Positions 1-10,398 of a stretch of 64,000 bases of DNA are shown here, piece by piece. The notes under the pieces are model-generated. The model worked only from the letters and a program-made list of their open reading frames with translations, made no database searches and was not told the origin of the DNA. The translations under genes were made by a program, and so were the position numbers. The stretch covers positions 62,001 through 126,000 of the forward strand of contig VIIQ02000217.1 in assembly GCA_007449985.2 (NCBI GenBank). Direction: 5' to 3'. Origin of the DNA: Desmodesmus armatus (taxonomy: Eukaryota; Chlorophyta; Chlorophyceae; Sphaeropleales; Scenedesmaceae). The stretch's first letter is position 1; the number at the start of each line of letters is the position of its first letter.

Positions 1-229
1 TCCCACCCCCCGGTCAAGTGGCATGCCCCACACAACTGGCTCCTACACAATTAGCAGCGGCACACAGCCACAATCACTTGCAGAAAAAGAACCCCTTGCG
101 AGGGTGGCTCAGTCTTATTCAAAACTGTTGAGCACTACTTGAGCTGCAGGGCCGGGCCTGACTCTGGTTACAATCAGCTGCAGTCCTTCTGATGGGCAGG
201 TGGGTCGCATCCGCTGGCAGCAGCAGCTG

Positions 230-378
230 TTACTTCCCCTTGTGCAGCTCAAACTTTGCCTCAACGCTGTAAATCCCCACAGACTCGTTGATCTTGTCGT
301 CAAACTCGACCCAGTCATCTGACAAGTCTGCTTCACTGAACTTTTTGTTGCCCCGTGACGTCACTAGGAAACCGTCCT

Positions 379-420
<42 letters not shown>

Positions 421-1963
421 ACATCAGCAGCAGCAGCACAGCTGTCAACCACTCTATAGCCAAGCTGGTGCTTGAAGCTGCTGCAGTATTGGTAGGGGGG
501 TTTTCTTCCCTTGCCCCCCTCCCCCCCAAACACGCACATGTGTCAACACACACCAGCACACCATGGAGCCGATGTCCCCCTGCCCCACAACATAGCCACT
601 GTGATGCAGCCATCGCTCAATCCACCACCCTTGCTGATGGCCACCCATCCAACAAGCAAAGAGCTCCCCAGCCCAGGAACCCCAGCCCCAGCCGCTCAGG
701 TTGGCCAACCCAAGCAGCTACTAAGGTTGCTCAAAACTGCCCAGCCCGCCGCTGTCCACCCGTACTCAGCTGTCCCTGCATTTTCTGGATCAAAGGCCAC
801 AACACTAGACATGCTGAAGCCACTTGCCCACAGCACCACCTACCTCTGGGTGGAAGGCTGTTGGTTCAATGCCCCTGCACTCAAAGGCCACCACAGGCAC
901 CCATTTGCCGTCATCGTCCTCTGTGTAACCAAGGGCCACAGAGTAACACAGCGCAGCATAGCATAGCACAGCGCAGCACAGCACAGCCAGCCACACACAA
1001 AGGAACAGTGAGGGGTGATGACGGCATGGGCCACAGCATAACACAGCACAGCAGTGCCACTTGAAGTGTGTGGCTGACTCTCCGTGTGTGTATGCGTACG
1101 GGCGGTGGCATTGTGGTGGTTGGTGCGTCCTGACATTTGCGCAGCTGCTTGACCAGCTGATAATGATGTTCACCCCCCCCCCCCCCCCCCCCACCCACCA
1201 CCCCCCCCCCCCCATGTGTTTTTGTGAATGTGTGTCGAGAAGGAGGTTGCATGGAATGACACATGCATGCGATGGTAGCATTCCTACAGCATCCTACACT
1301 TGCATTGGCTGGATGCACTCCCTGTGTCTACACACAACTCACGGGGCCAGACATAACTGCTGTGGGGTGTATGGTGTCGACTATATGTGTGTAAGGGCGG
1401 GGGATCCCCATACGGGTGTCAACGGTGTGCTGTGAAATCTGCACACCTGTGACAGCTCTCGTTACTCCTTTGACCTGCAGCACGTTGATGCTACACTCAT
1501 GCCGCGAGTCCTTGGCAAACTTCATCACCTGCACAAACAAGAGTGGCATGTACAGTTTACGGCAGTCTGATGCTGACGGCGCATACCTAAAGATTTCGAA
1601 CTGAGAATTCAAAACACTTGAATTTGTGTATGCAGGCTGTGAACTCTTGCAGGTTGGTATAGTGGGACTGGCAGCAATGGTTTGTACTCACAAAGTTGGC
1701 CGTTCCTTTGCTGCCAGACATCTCATGCTGGTCTGTTGAAGACACATAAACCCTCTCTCTGCTCTCCGAACCAGCGCTCTCCTTGACCTGCGCAGAGCTA
1801 GCATTTATGTGTGTTGGTGCTGGTTGGCTGATTGCAGCCAACACGGTATGGCAGTAGCAGTAGCAGAGCTGCTTACGTCTATGCAGAACCGACCACCGTC
1901 CGGCACCTCAATTTTCGAGACGTTTTCTAAGTCTGCTTTGATGTATAGGAGGAATGTAGGCAT
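230..1963 (-). CDS. CZIB: CZIB / DUF866 (UPF0587, C1orf123-like) protein, 5 exons, 155 aa
   Basis: Spliced model on the minus strand: exons 1963-1877, 1787-1692, 1528-1466, 918-844 and 376-230, all phase 0, giving 155 aa, close to the family's roughly 160. The start MPTFLLYIKADLENVSKIE matches the usual first beta strand. HEMSGSKGTANF, VVAFECRGIEPTAFHPE and the end WVEFDDKINESVGIY are the classic DUF866 blocks. Human CZIB is a small cytosolic zinc-binding protein of poorly known role. The odd point is that both family CxxC pairs are gone: after FCID the protein reads VKESAGSES where KCxxCxE is expected, and after GTANF it reads VMKFAKDSRHEC where a QKCKxC block is expected. The fold may remain without the zinc site. 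The exon 3 donor is GTAACG. A long CAG run lies just upstream of the last acceptor, inside intron 4. Identity is firm; the loss of cysteines is read directly from the sequence. Confidence 0.88.
378..440. repeat. CAG/CTG trinucleotide repeat in CZIB intron 4
   Basis: About thirteen near-uninterrupted CAG units followed by CAGCAG-rich sequence. On the coding (minus) strand it reads CTG and leads directly into the CAG|GAC acceptor of the last CZIB exon at 376, so it probably acts as the pyrimidine-rich tract. Confidence 0.85.
1170..1214. repeat. Poly-C tracts in CZIB intron 3
   Basis: Two long runs of C are separated by a short ACCCACCA stretch. On the other strand these are G runs. They lie inside the intron between the exons at 1466-1528 and 844-918. 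No coding role is seen; the exact lengths are likely to be unreliable. Confidence 0.8.
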
Positions 1964-2479
1964 AGCAGCTGATTGTGGATTTGGGTTTGATCTGGTTCTT
2001 GATCTGGTCCTAGAGTCAACAGAAAACGTGTTTTTGGGCTGCGATGTAAGGCATATTTTATGTGGCAAATAGCTTTGTGACGTTGTGTTTGCTACTGGTT
2101 CGAGACTACACTACCCTGTGGCAGGGTCCCTGCCTGTGACGTCAGTGTTCAGCAAAAACCTGCCAGCCCAAGTTCAGGGTCTGTCTAGTCTGGGCGCTTA
2201 GCTGAGAGACGCTGCGTTCTTACATGCCCCTAGCCCATAAACCTATGCTGAGCTAACTCCCTGCCACAGAGGCATCTCTGCACTCTGCAGCAGTTCCGCG
2301 TCACTCACTCCACCACCCAACAGCTTCCGCAGTTGTCATAGTGACATGCTGGCACTGCAGCTACAGCCATACACGTTACATATGTGGCTATGAATCCATT
2401 ACGACTCATGCCAGACCTTGACTGATGTCATGGGAGGACTTGATACTAGAGACACCAGAGACACCTAGACCTAGCTGCC
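1964..2479. promoter_or_regulatory. Shared upstream region of divergent CZIB and EIPR1 genes
   Basis: These 516 bp separate the start codon of the minus-strand CZIB gene from that of the plus-strand EIPR1 gene, so both promoters and 5' leaders must lie here. I see no clear TATA box or repeat. The assignment rests on the head-to-head arrangement only. Confidence 0.5.
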
Positions 2480-5400
2480 ATGGCCTCTGAAGCTGTCTCC
2501 ACCAGCATACACCTCCCTGCACGCACCCTGCGGGCAGTGCCTGCCAACAGCAGCAGCAGCCCGTGTCAGTGGATAGTGGGCACCACATCCCTACGGGAGG
2601 AAAACGAGGTAGGGTGCTGGGTGTGGGGTCAAGGGTTGGCTGTCGAGGCAGTAGTGCAGCAGTCCAGTTGTGTTCACACTTAGCAGTTGTGCGTGTGGCA
2701 ATGATTTGCACTCCCCAAGATCATAGATCAGCAGCAGGCCAGTACTGTTGATACCTGGTGTTGCAGCTTGGCGTGTGGGCAGCAGTGTGCAGTCGTGATG
2801 GGTCCACTACGTGTCACACAGCCGCATGACACGGCGCCTGCCTTGCAAAACTGCTTGATGTGTGGGGTGGGTGGGGGGAGGGGGGTGAGAAACCCTCAGA
2901 AAGCGCCAACAGGGCAAATGCTCAGCAGCGCAGCCCCTTCCCTACCACCCAGGTGTACAGTTGGCCCCCTGGCGACACAATCTCCCTTGGCCCTGTGGGT
3001 GTGACACACAGCCCCTTTTGATCACCAGCGCCCCTGACTGGCACACATACCACAACTGTGGCTCAATAAAGACGATAATTGTCGTATCATGGCATGAGCG
3101 CAGGTGCGGGTGTTGGAGTATGACTCCGCTCATGATGGGCTCCACACAGTAGCAACCTGGGTGCACCCGGAGGAGGTGTGGGATGTGGCGTGCTGTCCTG
3201 CACAGCCCAGCACGTTTGTCACGGTACACAGCAGAGGTGAGCGGAACACATGGCGAGTGTACATGCAAAGCATAGGTTACATCATGTATGTGCGATGTGA
3301 CAGGCTGTGGCGGTGCATTCGTACCGCACTCGTACCTCACGGGCAGTAGTGTGTGTGAAGGCTGCCTGGCCCTCTGCTGCATGTCTCCAGACATGAGAGT
3401 AAACCTCCTTTTGCAGTTTTCTTGGACATTGGCACCATGATGATACTAAGTTTGCCAAGAAACAGGGAATGCTTTGCATATAATCTTTGGAATGCTAGTT
3501 GGATAGGCACTTCATGATGTGTTCGTCTGACATGTGACACAGCACTGCGTGGGTGAGGCTCTCATCAAGGCTTGTTGCAACGGAGCGGCAAGTGAGTGCA
3601 GCAAGCCTGAGTCACCAGTTGACCCACCCTGCTGGTCCCATCCCAGCTGTCACCGTTGCAAGTGATTATGAGCCCATGATTGTGTACTGCGTTGCCCTGC
3701 TGCTCATGTGTGCATGTGCGTATTTTGGAATGCAGTTGGTGTGTCTGGGGCCACCTTGTGGCAAGCAGGGCCCTCCAGCACGCAGCTGGTAGCTGCAGCA
3801 CAGTTGCAGCACGATGGGATGGTACGCAGGTGCGCCATACATCTACACACTCTGCTGAAAGGGCCCTCAATGCATGCGCAGCACACCTATGCTGTCTCTC
3901 TGTCTGTGCTGCAACAAGCTTTCTGTTCATATCTATCTACCCTGCACCGGCGGTGTTTGCTGCAATACACAAGCCATGTCCACCACCTGCATGCAATGCT
4001 GTTGCTGGCTGCTGTAGGGCTCTCTGGAGTCACCTGGACAGCAGCAGGGTAGTCACCGCTGAGGAGACTGCGTTGAGGGTCTGGGACGTGGCTGAGGGTA
4101 CAGCGCAACAGGTAGGACACACCCTTGAGACCCGTAAGCTGCACACCCGTCAAAATGTTACAGTAAAGTACAGAAATTGTGGGAGGAGATCCCAAAACTC
4201 AGCACTAGCCAGCAAGCCAAGGGCCTTGGTTGATGAGGGTTCCCTGAAGGGCCTGTCGTACCCCAGTCGCTCAGGTCAGGTGTGGGGGCGATTGAGATCT
4301 CCCGCAAGCCAGCCGTCAATTCCAGTAACTGTTACTCCAAAGCAGCGCCTACTCTCCACAGGCCCCAGGCAGAGCTGAAGGAAGTAGGTTGCCGTGTACG
4401 CGTGTGTGCAGTTGTGTCAGTGCCAGTGTCGCACAACAACCGCTGCCGATGTACCCGCACCGCCATGTACAGCGGCAAAACCGCACGCAGTACCCTTAGC
4501 TGTTGTGTGTCAACACCTGCAGGGGCGTGGGGATTGCGCTGGGCGGCGTCGTTGTTGTTCCCTTCCATACTGGTGGCGCTTTGGGCTGCACGTCAGCGGC
4601 CCTCAGCGGGCCAGCTGTCAGCCACGGGCCAGTCTTGGACAGCGTCCCTGTGCCCACTTCCAAGCTGTGCCAGGCAGGAACCACCGTGCAAACATGGACA
4701 CTGCTGTTGCACTTGGCTGTCTTTTCAACTGCAGGTCAGTGCTGCTCCGGTGCCAGAAGGTCTTGGTCATTTCTGGACCACATCCCTGCATCCCACAAAC
4801 CCATCACTAGCCCTAGCGGCCGGCGGCAGCAGCGTGCAGCTGTGGGATCTGTCGTCTATGCGCAGCACAGGAGGTGTGGACAAAGCACACAAGCTCCCAA
4901 TCAGGGATGTCAGCTGGGCGCCAAACAACGAACACCGGTTTGTGACTGGCGGGGACGACGGCAAGCTGCGCTTCTGGGATACAAGGTGTGCTGGCCTGAG
5001 GTTGCCGGATGCTACAGCATGACCCTGCTCAACATGGTGCCGTGTATGTGTGTCGTATGCTATGCAGAGGGTCTGCAGCTTTGCTCATTTCTTTTTCATG
5101 ATAAGTTTCAAGCTGGCTGCATTTTGATAGTCAATGGCATCTGTGTTGCAAGGGGTGTCTCCTCGTAGTTTCCACCACCACCACCCACCCACCCCAACCC
5201 CAACCCCACCCCTGCTCCCGCCTGCAGGCTGTTGGACCAGCCGGAGTCACTGCTGGACCTGTCAGGCCACACCCACTGGGTGTGGCGGGTGGCCTACAGC
5301 CCCTTCCATGACCCACTGCTGCTCAGCAGCAGCACTGACACCACCGTGTGCGTCTGGTACACCCCAACACTGGCTAAGAACAAGGGGGCGGACGTGAGGG

Positions 5401-5847
5401 CGACGGCAACAAGCAAAAGGTGCGCTGGGGAGTACACTGTTCCACATCTCTTGATGTGCTTCCGATGTTTTTATGCTTGGTAGCTACTGGACTTGATGCA
5501 TCTGCGGTGCTATGAACAGCTGTCGTTGTGGTTGCGCAGACGGCCTGTTTTGTCTCTATTCCTTGCTGGGAATGGACGGCAGCAGTCTCAAAATTCTCCA
5601 CCCGAAATCGCTGTCATCCAAAGAGGTAATTGTAGTTGCGCTGTGCTGTGTGCTGTGCTGTGCCGTGCTGTGTTGCAGGCAGGACAGCAGTGATGGCAAG
5701 GCCCACACGTTTGATGACCACGAAGACAGTGTGTATGGCCTGGCCTGGAGTGCTGTCGACCCCTGGCTGTTTGCCACCATGAGTTACGATGGCCGGCTGA
5801 TGGTCAACAGGGTGCCCAAGAATGTCAAGTACAAGATACTGATTTGA
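2480..5847 (+). CDS. EIPR1: EARP-interacting protein EIPR1 (TSSC1), WD40 repeats
   Basis: Supported exons: 2480-2608 (MASEAV... to SLREENE), 3104-3236 (HPEEVWDVACCP), probably 3769-3821, 4018-4111 (ALRVWDVAEGTAQQ), 4735-4985, 5228-5419 and 5679-5847. The order of blocks follows human EIPR1: WIVGTTSL, then EEVWDVA, then KLPIRDVSWAPNNEHRFVTG with LRFWDTR, then HTHWVWRVAYSPFHDPLLL, and the end HEDSVYGLAWSAVDPWLFA with SYDGRLMVNRVPKNVKY. The family is a seven-bladed propeller that binds the EARP/GARP tethering complexes and acts in endosome-to-Golgi and dense-core vesicle traffic. Phases join cleanly for the last three junctions. The 3821/4018 junction is out of phase by one base, and the block corresponding to the human VWRMP segment was not found, so one small exon or a sequence error remains unresolved. 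Confidence 0.9.
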
Positions 5848-6127
5848 CTAATATGACTGCAGGGTGCAGCAGCTGTCTGAAGTTTGTATGCCTTTGCTGA
5901 CTGGCATTGCGCTTGGGCGTCACACACGTGATTGGTCTGTGCATCTGGCCATGCACGCTGCAATCGCCAATCAGGATGCTGGTGTGGTATTTGTGTGCTG
6001 GTTGATGATTGTTTTGCTGAACATGACGGCAGGCGATGTGCTTGCTGGGTTTGTTGCTTGGTTTGTTTAATCAGCATATGGCAACAGCGCTGCTCAGCAG
6101 CAAGCTAGTAACCATGCTGGAGTCACA

Positions 6128-6238
6128 CAGTCGCTTTACAACATGCTCAGTCGCTTTACAACATGCACTGAACCTCATCGGTTGTGCAACATGCTGAACC
6201 ACAGACCTCATCGGTTGTGCAACATGCTGAACCACAGA
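6128..6238. repeat. Two adjacent pairs of short tandem repeats
   Basis: A 20-bp unit (CAGTCGCTTTACAACATGCT) occurs twice at about 6128-6166. It is followed by a 33-bp unit at 6173-6205 and 6206-6238 that contains CATCGGTTGTGCAACATGCT. The two units share the core ACATGCT. They lie about 280 bp downstream of EIPR1. Confidence 0.85.
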
Positions 6239-8347
6239 CCTGTTGCACAGCAGCAGCCTTGGAACGCACAGCAGGCAACGCTCTCTGTGAGAGACAACAC
6301 CAGCACTGCTGGCAGCATCACCAGCACCAGCACCCAAGCATGCAACGGCACAGCATGACATCACAGGCAAGCAGCACACGTGCTGCCATCAACAATGCAA
6401 CCAGCCCTATCACCAGGCACCACTGCTCTGACAACATGGCGCATCCACCTGGGGTCGCATAAGACATAAACCGACAGTGGCGTATGCGTGCTTGAAGCTC
6501 GCCTTGCCAAGTCTCAAAACCCCAACCCTATATGCGATCATGGGCGCACCACTGATGTAGCAGCAGCAGCCTGCTGGGCATGCTGGTCCCGGTATGCACT
6601 ACAAAGGGTCACCGAGCCTCGTGCAGTGACTGCACTGGTGTTGAAAAATGAGCCAGCCTCTGCCGGGCACTGTTGCAATGCCACAGCTTGAGGGCTGATG
6701 CAGAGATGCAGCCATGCAGCCCATACATCACCATCATCATCCATGCAGCCCTTACCTTAGGTACTTGAAAAAAAGTGATGCATGCGGGAGGTTGTGCCCC
6801 AGTCGCTCTAGCAGCCAAGGGATGTGAACAGCAGTGCCTGATGACCACCGTGCAGGTGTGCACTGCACCGGCGGAGCTTTCCCATGCGCCATGCATGCTG
6901 TAGCAGTGATACTGCCTATGCCACTAGCAAGCAGGCAGGCCAGAGGACCTGTCTTGCTGCAATCTTGCAGCTGCTGCTGTAGATGCAACCTGCAGAGCTG
7001 AGCTCTCTCCCTGATCGCACCTGTCTACACCTTTGCAACATGCAAGTTGCTTGTAAGCCTCTTCATGATGCCGGATCAGCACCAAATGCGGCAACACGCC
7101 CCCCCCCTCCCCCCCACATACACACATGTGCATCATGCCACAGCGCAGCAGACTGTGCTGGTGCACAAGCATGCAGCAACAAACACCACCGGGGTGGCAG
7201 CTGACACAGCCGTCAGCACACACGCACAGGCCTGCCAAACCTCAGGTTGAGGCGAGCTTGTTTGGTCTGCAAACAAGCCACCACCCTGCAAAACCCTGCT
7301 GTAGGGTTGGGTTCCATCCTCCCCACCGCAACCTGCCTCAACCTGTGTACCTGCAACATCATACAAGGACTGTCTACATGCTAGCCGTAAGCAGCGTGCC
7401 TGTATCCGCCTACGTAAGCGAACTGGCACAGCCGCCCAAGCCCTCCGCAAGTAAACGTCTCGCGGGCACACTTAGCTGCCGCTACTCCTGCAAGTGCTGT
7501 CTGTGCCCACAAACTCCTGGGTGAGCTAGGCCCCCAGGGTCACCTCTGTTGGTATGTCCTGATTGATCAACAAAGTACCTGACAGTACTGCCCTATACAA
7601 GAACAAGCTAACAAAATAGGCCAAGGGCCAGGGCGTCAACATATATACGTAGGGCGCACATGTGCCCTGAGAAGGCAGGGGGCCTCACATCAGGCGGTAC
7701 AGTCACGAGCTGTGTCTGCTAGGGAGTCAGCAGTACAAGAAGCACTCTGCCTTGCACCGTACTGCACTGTACTGCACTGTACTGTACTGCGCATGGCCTT
7801 GAGACACAGGTGAGAAAGCTGCGAGGCTCAACATGAGCATGCGCAGCATATCATTTTGGCGCATCAGCACAAGTTCTTGTCAAGTAACTGCAGAGACCCA
7901 CAAGTCACCAGCCATCGGTATGGCCAAGGCACCAAACCCCCATGTACCAGCAAGCTGCACCAGTCACCCACAGTCACACAAGCTGACGCCGTCGTGCCTC
8001 TGGCGGCGGCCCAGTGCTGCGGTTTGCTGCTTCTGAGGACGCCGCCTGGTGACGAGCATCGATACTGTCAAGGCCCAGTCGAGTGTGGCGACGCCACCTG
8101 CGGGGCTTGTCACCACACTCAAACACATACATACGCACAGAGATACGTGTCGTGCTGGCGTGCACCCAAACTCAAGCGAGGCACAGACACCCACCAGAGG
8201 CGACCACACACGCCATACACACCACCCACCAACCCTCCTCATGTGGATGTTTCAACCCTATGCACGGGTTCAAGCAACCATGGGGCGCAATCTGCGCAAC
8301 CCTGGCTACCCTGCAGTCCACCGTGCTCTTGGCCGTGTGGCATCACC

Positions 8348-8437
8348 ACTGACCCATACATGGGTCAGTCCCCTTATAAGGGCAACTGACTCGCTCTCCG
8401 CCCCCTAGACACACATTGCCCTCCTGCCAGGAGGGCA
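8348..8437. repeat. Cluster of three perfect or near-perfect palindromes
   Basis: Three hairpin-forming units lie within 90 bp: ten-base arms ACTGACCCAT / ATGGGTCAGT at 8348-8369, the 12-bp palindrome CCCTTATAAGGG at 8371-8382, and TGCCCTCCTG / CAGGAGGGCA separated by one base at 8417-8437. They lie downstream of the DPBB gene A stop at 8767 (on its transcribed side), so they could form RNA hairpins in its 3' region or be the remains of a small mobile element. Confidence 0.7.
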
Positions 8438-8766
8438 GCGCCCAACAGTGATTGACCCCCTGCCTTGCTTCAGGCAAAGGCTGATCACCAAAAGCAGCGC
8501 TGTGCACAAGCGCACAGGCATCAATGACAAGTACTGCACTCGTGTTGAAGTGCTGAGGAGGCTGTATCAACCTACTTGCAAAAGCTCGTTCAATGATTGC
8601 ATTCGACAGCTACACACTATGCTTCACAAAAGAACAAATCGCGTGTCCGCTACAAACAACATTACGTGAACAAACCAGGGTGCAGCACAGACAGAACCCT
8701 CACGATGAGTGCATGTGATACACCGGTGGCCCACCGGTGGACTCTGTCTGTTGCAGAAGCACGCTG

Positions 8767-10398
8767 TCAGTGCTTGCCGCCGTTTTGGAACTGGTACTGG
8801 TTACCTATCCTCCTGTCCATGGCCCGATCCCAACCTGAGGGAGGCCTCTCCCACAATGGCATTGGAGAGGGCTTGTGCCATTTCGGCACGCGGGCCGTGC
8901 GGCGAGGCTTGTACCAGCAGGGGACATCGCGCCACTGGATCCCGATGACGCCCCATTTCTTGTCGGCCAACTGCACGGGGCACATACATGCGGCAGGCAG
9001 CATGGAGGGGCGGTGTGGGGGTGGAGGCAGTTGCCAGTTTGCCATCGCTGCCGTTGGCTTGACATTGACATTGACCTTCAACATGCGCAGGCTGTTGGCC
9101 TACAGTGCCTGGAATTTCAGACCCACGGACTACAAACATCTGCAGTTGCGCACAACCCACCCATTCAGCTTCTCCTTTTTGAACTGGCTCTGGCTGCCTG
9201 CAGCCTAAGCACTGCTGCAACTTCAACGCTGCCATGTCTGTGCCAGCAGGCCAGCTGCTTTGTGCAGACACCTGATTTTGCATGTGACAGCACTTCAAGA
9301 ACGCCACCTTCTCATTAGTGCACCCTCTGCTGATGACATCCCACCTTTTCGTATGCCCACACAGACAGGTCAAGGTGGTACATGTCCCCGCAGCACCAGC
9401 GCTTGTTGCTGGTGTAGTTGTCTGGGTAGTGGCATGGGCATGTGTCTGTGACCATCACCACAACTGAGGCGCTCTTGCTAAAGCACACGTCCTTCCGCTC
9501 GAGCCACTGCCCATAGCCATCAGCAAAGTTCATGGGCCTGCATCTGACCTCCTTGCACTTGCCGCAGCTGCCGCTGAAGTCATGGGCTGTGTCACTGCAG
9601 GGTGCAGAAAGAATCAAAGGAGGCCATGCACGAGTCAGCAGGGATATGGCGCCTAGGTGTGCAGCTTAGGGTGCATCTGAGATTGCGGCATGTGGTGTGG
9701 TGTGGTGTGTTGCCCTGGGAACAGTGTGAGTTGTATATGCCAAATAGAGCTGTGGATCTGGTGCAGACAGCAGTACAGACACCGGAGTGCTCCGCGCGCA
9801 GCTCCCACCCACCTGATAGCTGTAACATCAAACCCTGCAAGAAATGCAGCAATCCAGCGGCGAGTATGAGGTGTGTCACCAGGAGTGCCACTTGCCAGCA
9901 GCTGCAGCCGATACCGGGTGCGTGGGCGGGTACGCTGGAGGGATTGGGGGAGATTCACACGCAGAATGGCACTCTGTGTAAGTCCGCTGCGTATTTCGCA
10001 GGCGGACCACTAGCAGCACCCACCTGTAGCGACCCTCCTGTCAAGCCATCCATACCCACAGCTGCCTTTGTGAATCGACCAAGCGTCCGTGCCTGGAACA
10101 TGAAACCACATTGCTGTAACGTCAGACATCTACCACCAGGCCTCAGCGGGGACCAGAGAGCCTGGGATCAAACATTCACGGCTGTTGCGGGTACACTGCT
10201 GGGTGCACTGCTGGCGGGCAAGAAAGCAATCGCACCAGCCTGGCTGTCCCTAGCCGCCCCTGGATTACCGTAAAAGGTTGCTCTGCCGGATCTCCAGCGT
10301 CCAACAGTCTGAGCAGCAGCGCTTTGTAGCAGGAACAAACTCAACAGCACACTCAGCAGCAGTTCTGCTTTCTGCATCCGCGTCTGCCCTGCAACCAT
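8767..10398 (-). CDS. DPBB (expansin-like) secreted protein, copy A, 5 exons, 224 aa
   Basis: Exons 10398-10269, 10092-10024, 9834-9813 (22-nt microexon), 9594-9345 and 8970-8767 join in phase to 224 aa. The start carries a hydrophobic signal (AELLLSVLLSLFLLQSAAAQ). Next come WRSGRATFYG, GSCGYGWLD, GFDVTAI, SGSCGKCKEVRC, DTCPCHYPDN and YHLDLSVWAYEK, which are the ordered landmarks of the six-stranded double-psi beta-barrel of expansins and barwin-like proteins, including the HxD-type acidic residue. The last exon (67 aa, LADKKWGVIGIQWRDVPCWY...) covers only the end of the barrel plus a Trp- and Pro-rich tail, so the second expansin domain is absent. Expected role: secreted cell-wall loosening or wall binding; substrate unknown. 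Copy B downstream in the map has the same five exons. An upstream Met (10398) and one at residue 8 are both possible starts. Confidence 0.85.

Larger units (their letters stand above)
5848..8766. other. Intergenic region between convergent EIPR1 and DPBB gene A
   Basis: This holds the 3' ends of two converging genes. No convincing exon is seen on either strand; the open frames present are short and lack family motifs. It contains direct repeats near 6128-6238, a CTGTACTGCA-type simple repeat near 7760-7790 and a cluster of palindromes at 8348-8437. Confidence 0.6.

Noticed and set aside
378..440. CAG repeat considered as a polyglutamine coding tract
   Set aside because: It lies in an intron of the opposite-strand CZIB gene and immediately precedes a splice acceptor.
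2095..2120. GGTTCGAGAC considered as a tRNA B-box
   Set aside because: No matching A-box, acceptor stem or cloverleaf could be drawn around it.
5493..5625. Possible extra EIPR1 exon (DGLFCLYSLLGMDG...)
   Set aside because: Its phase does not fit. Joining the exon ending at 5419 directly to 5679 is in frame and gives the family's C-terminus.
7133..7471. Minus-strand frame with Arg-rich sequence
   Set aside because: There is no start context, splice partner or recognisable motif, and it lies in a region with open frames on both strands.
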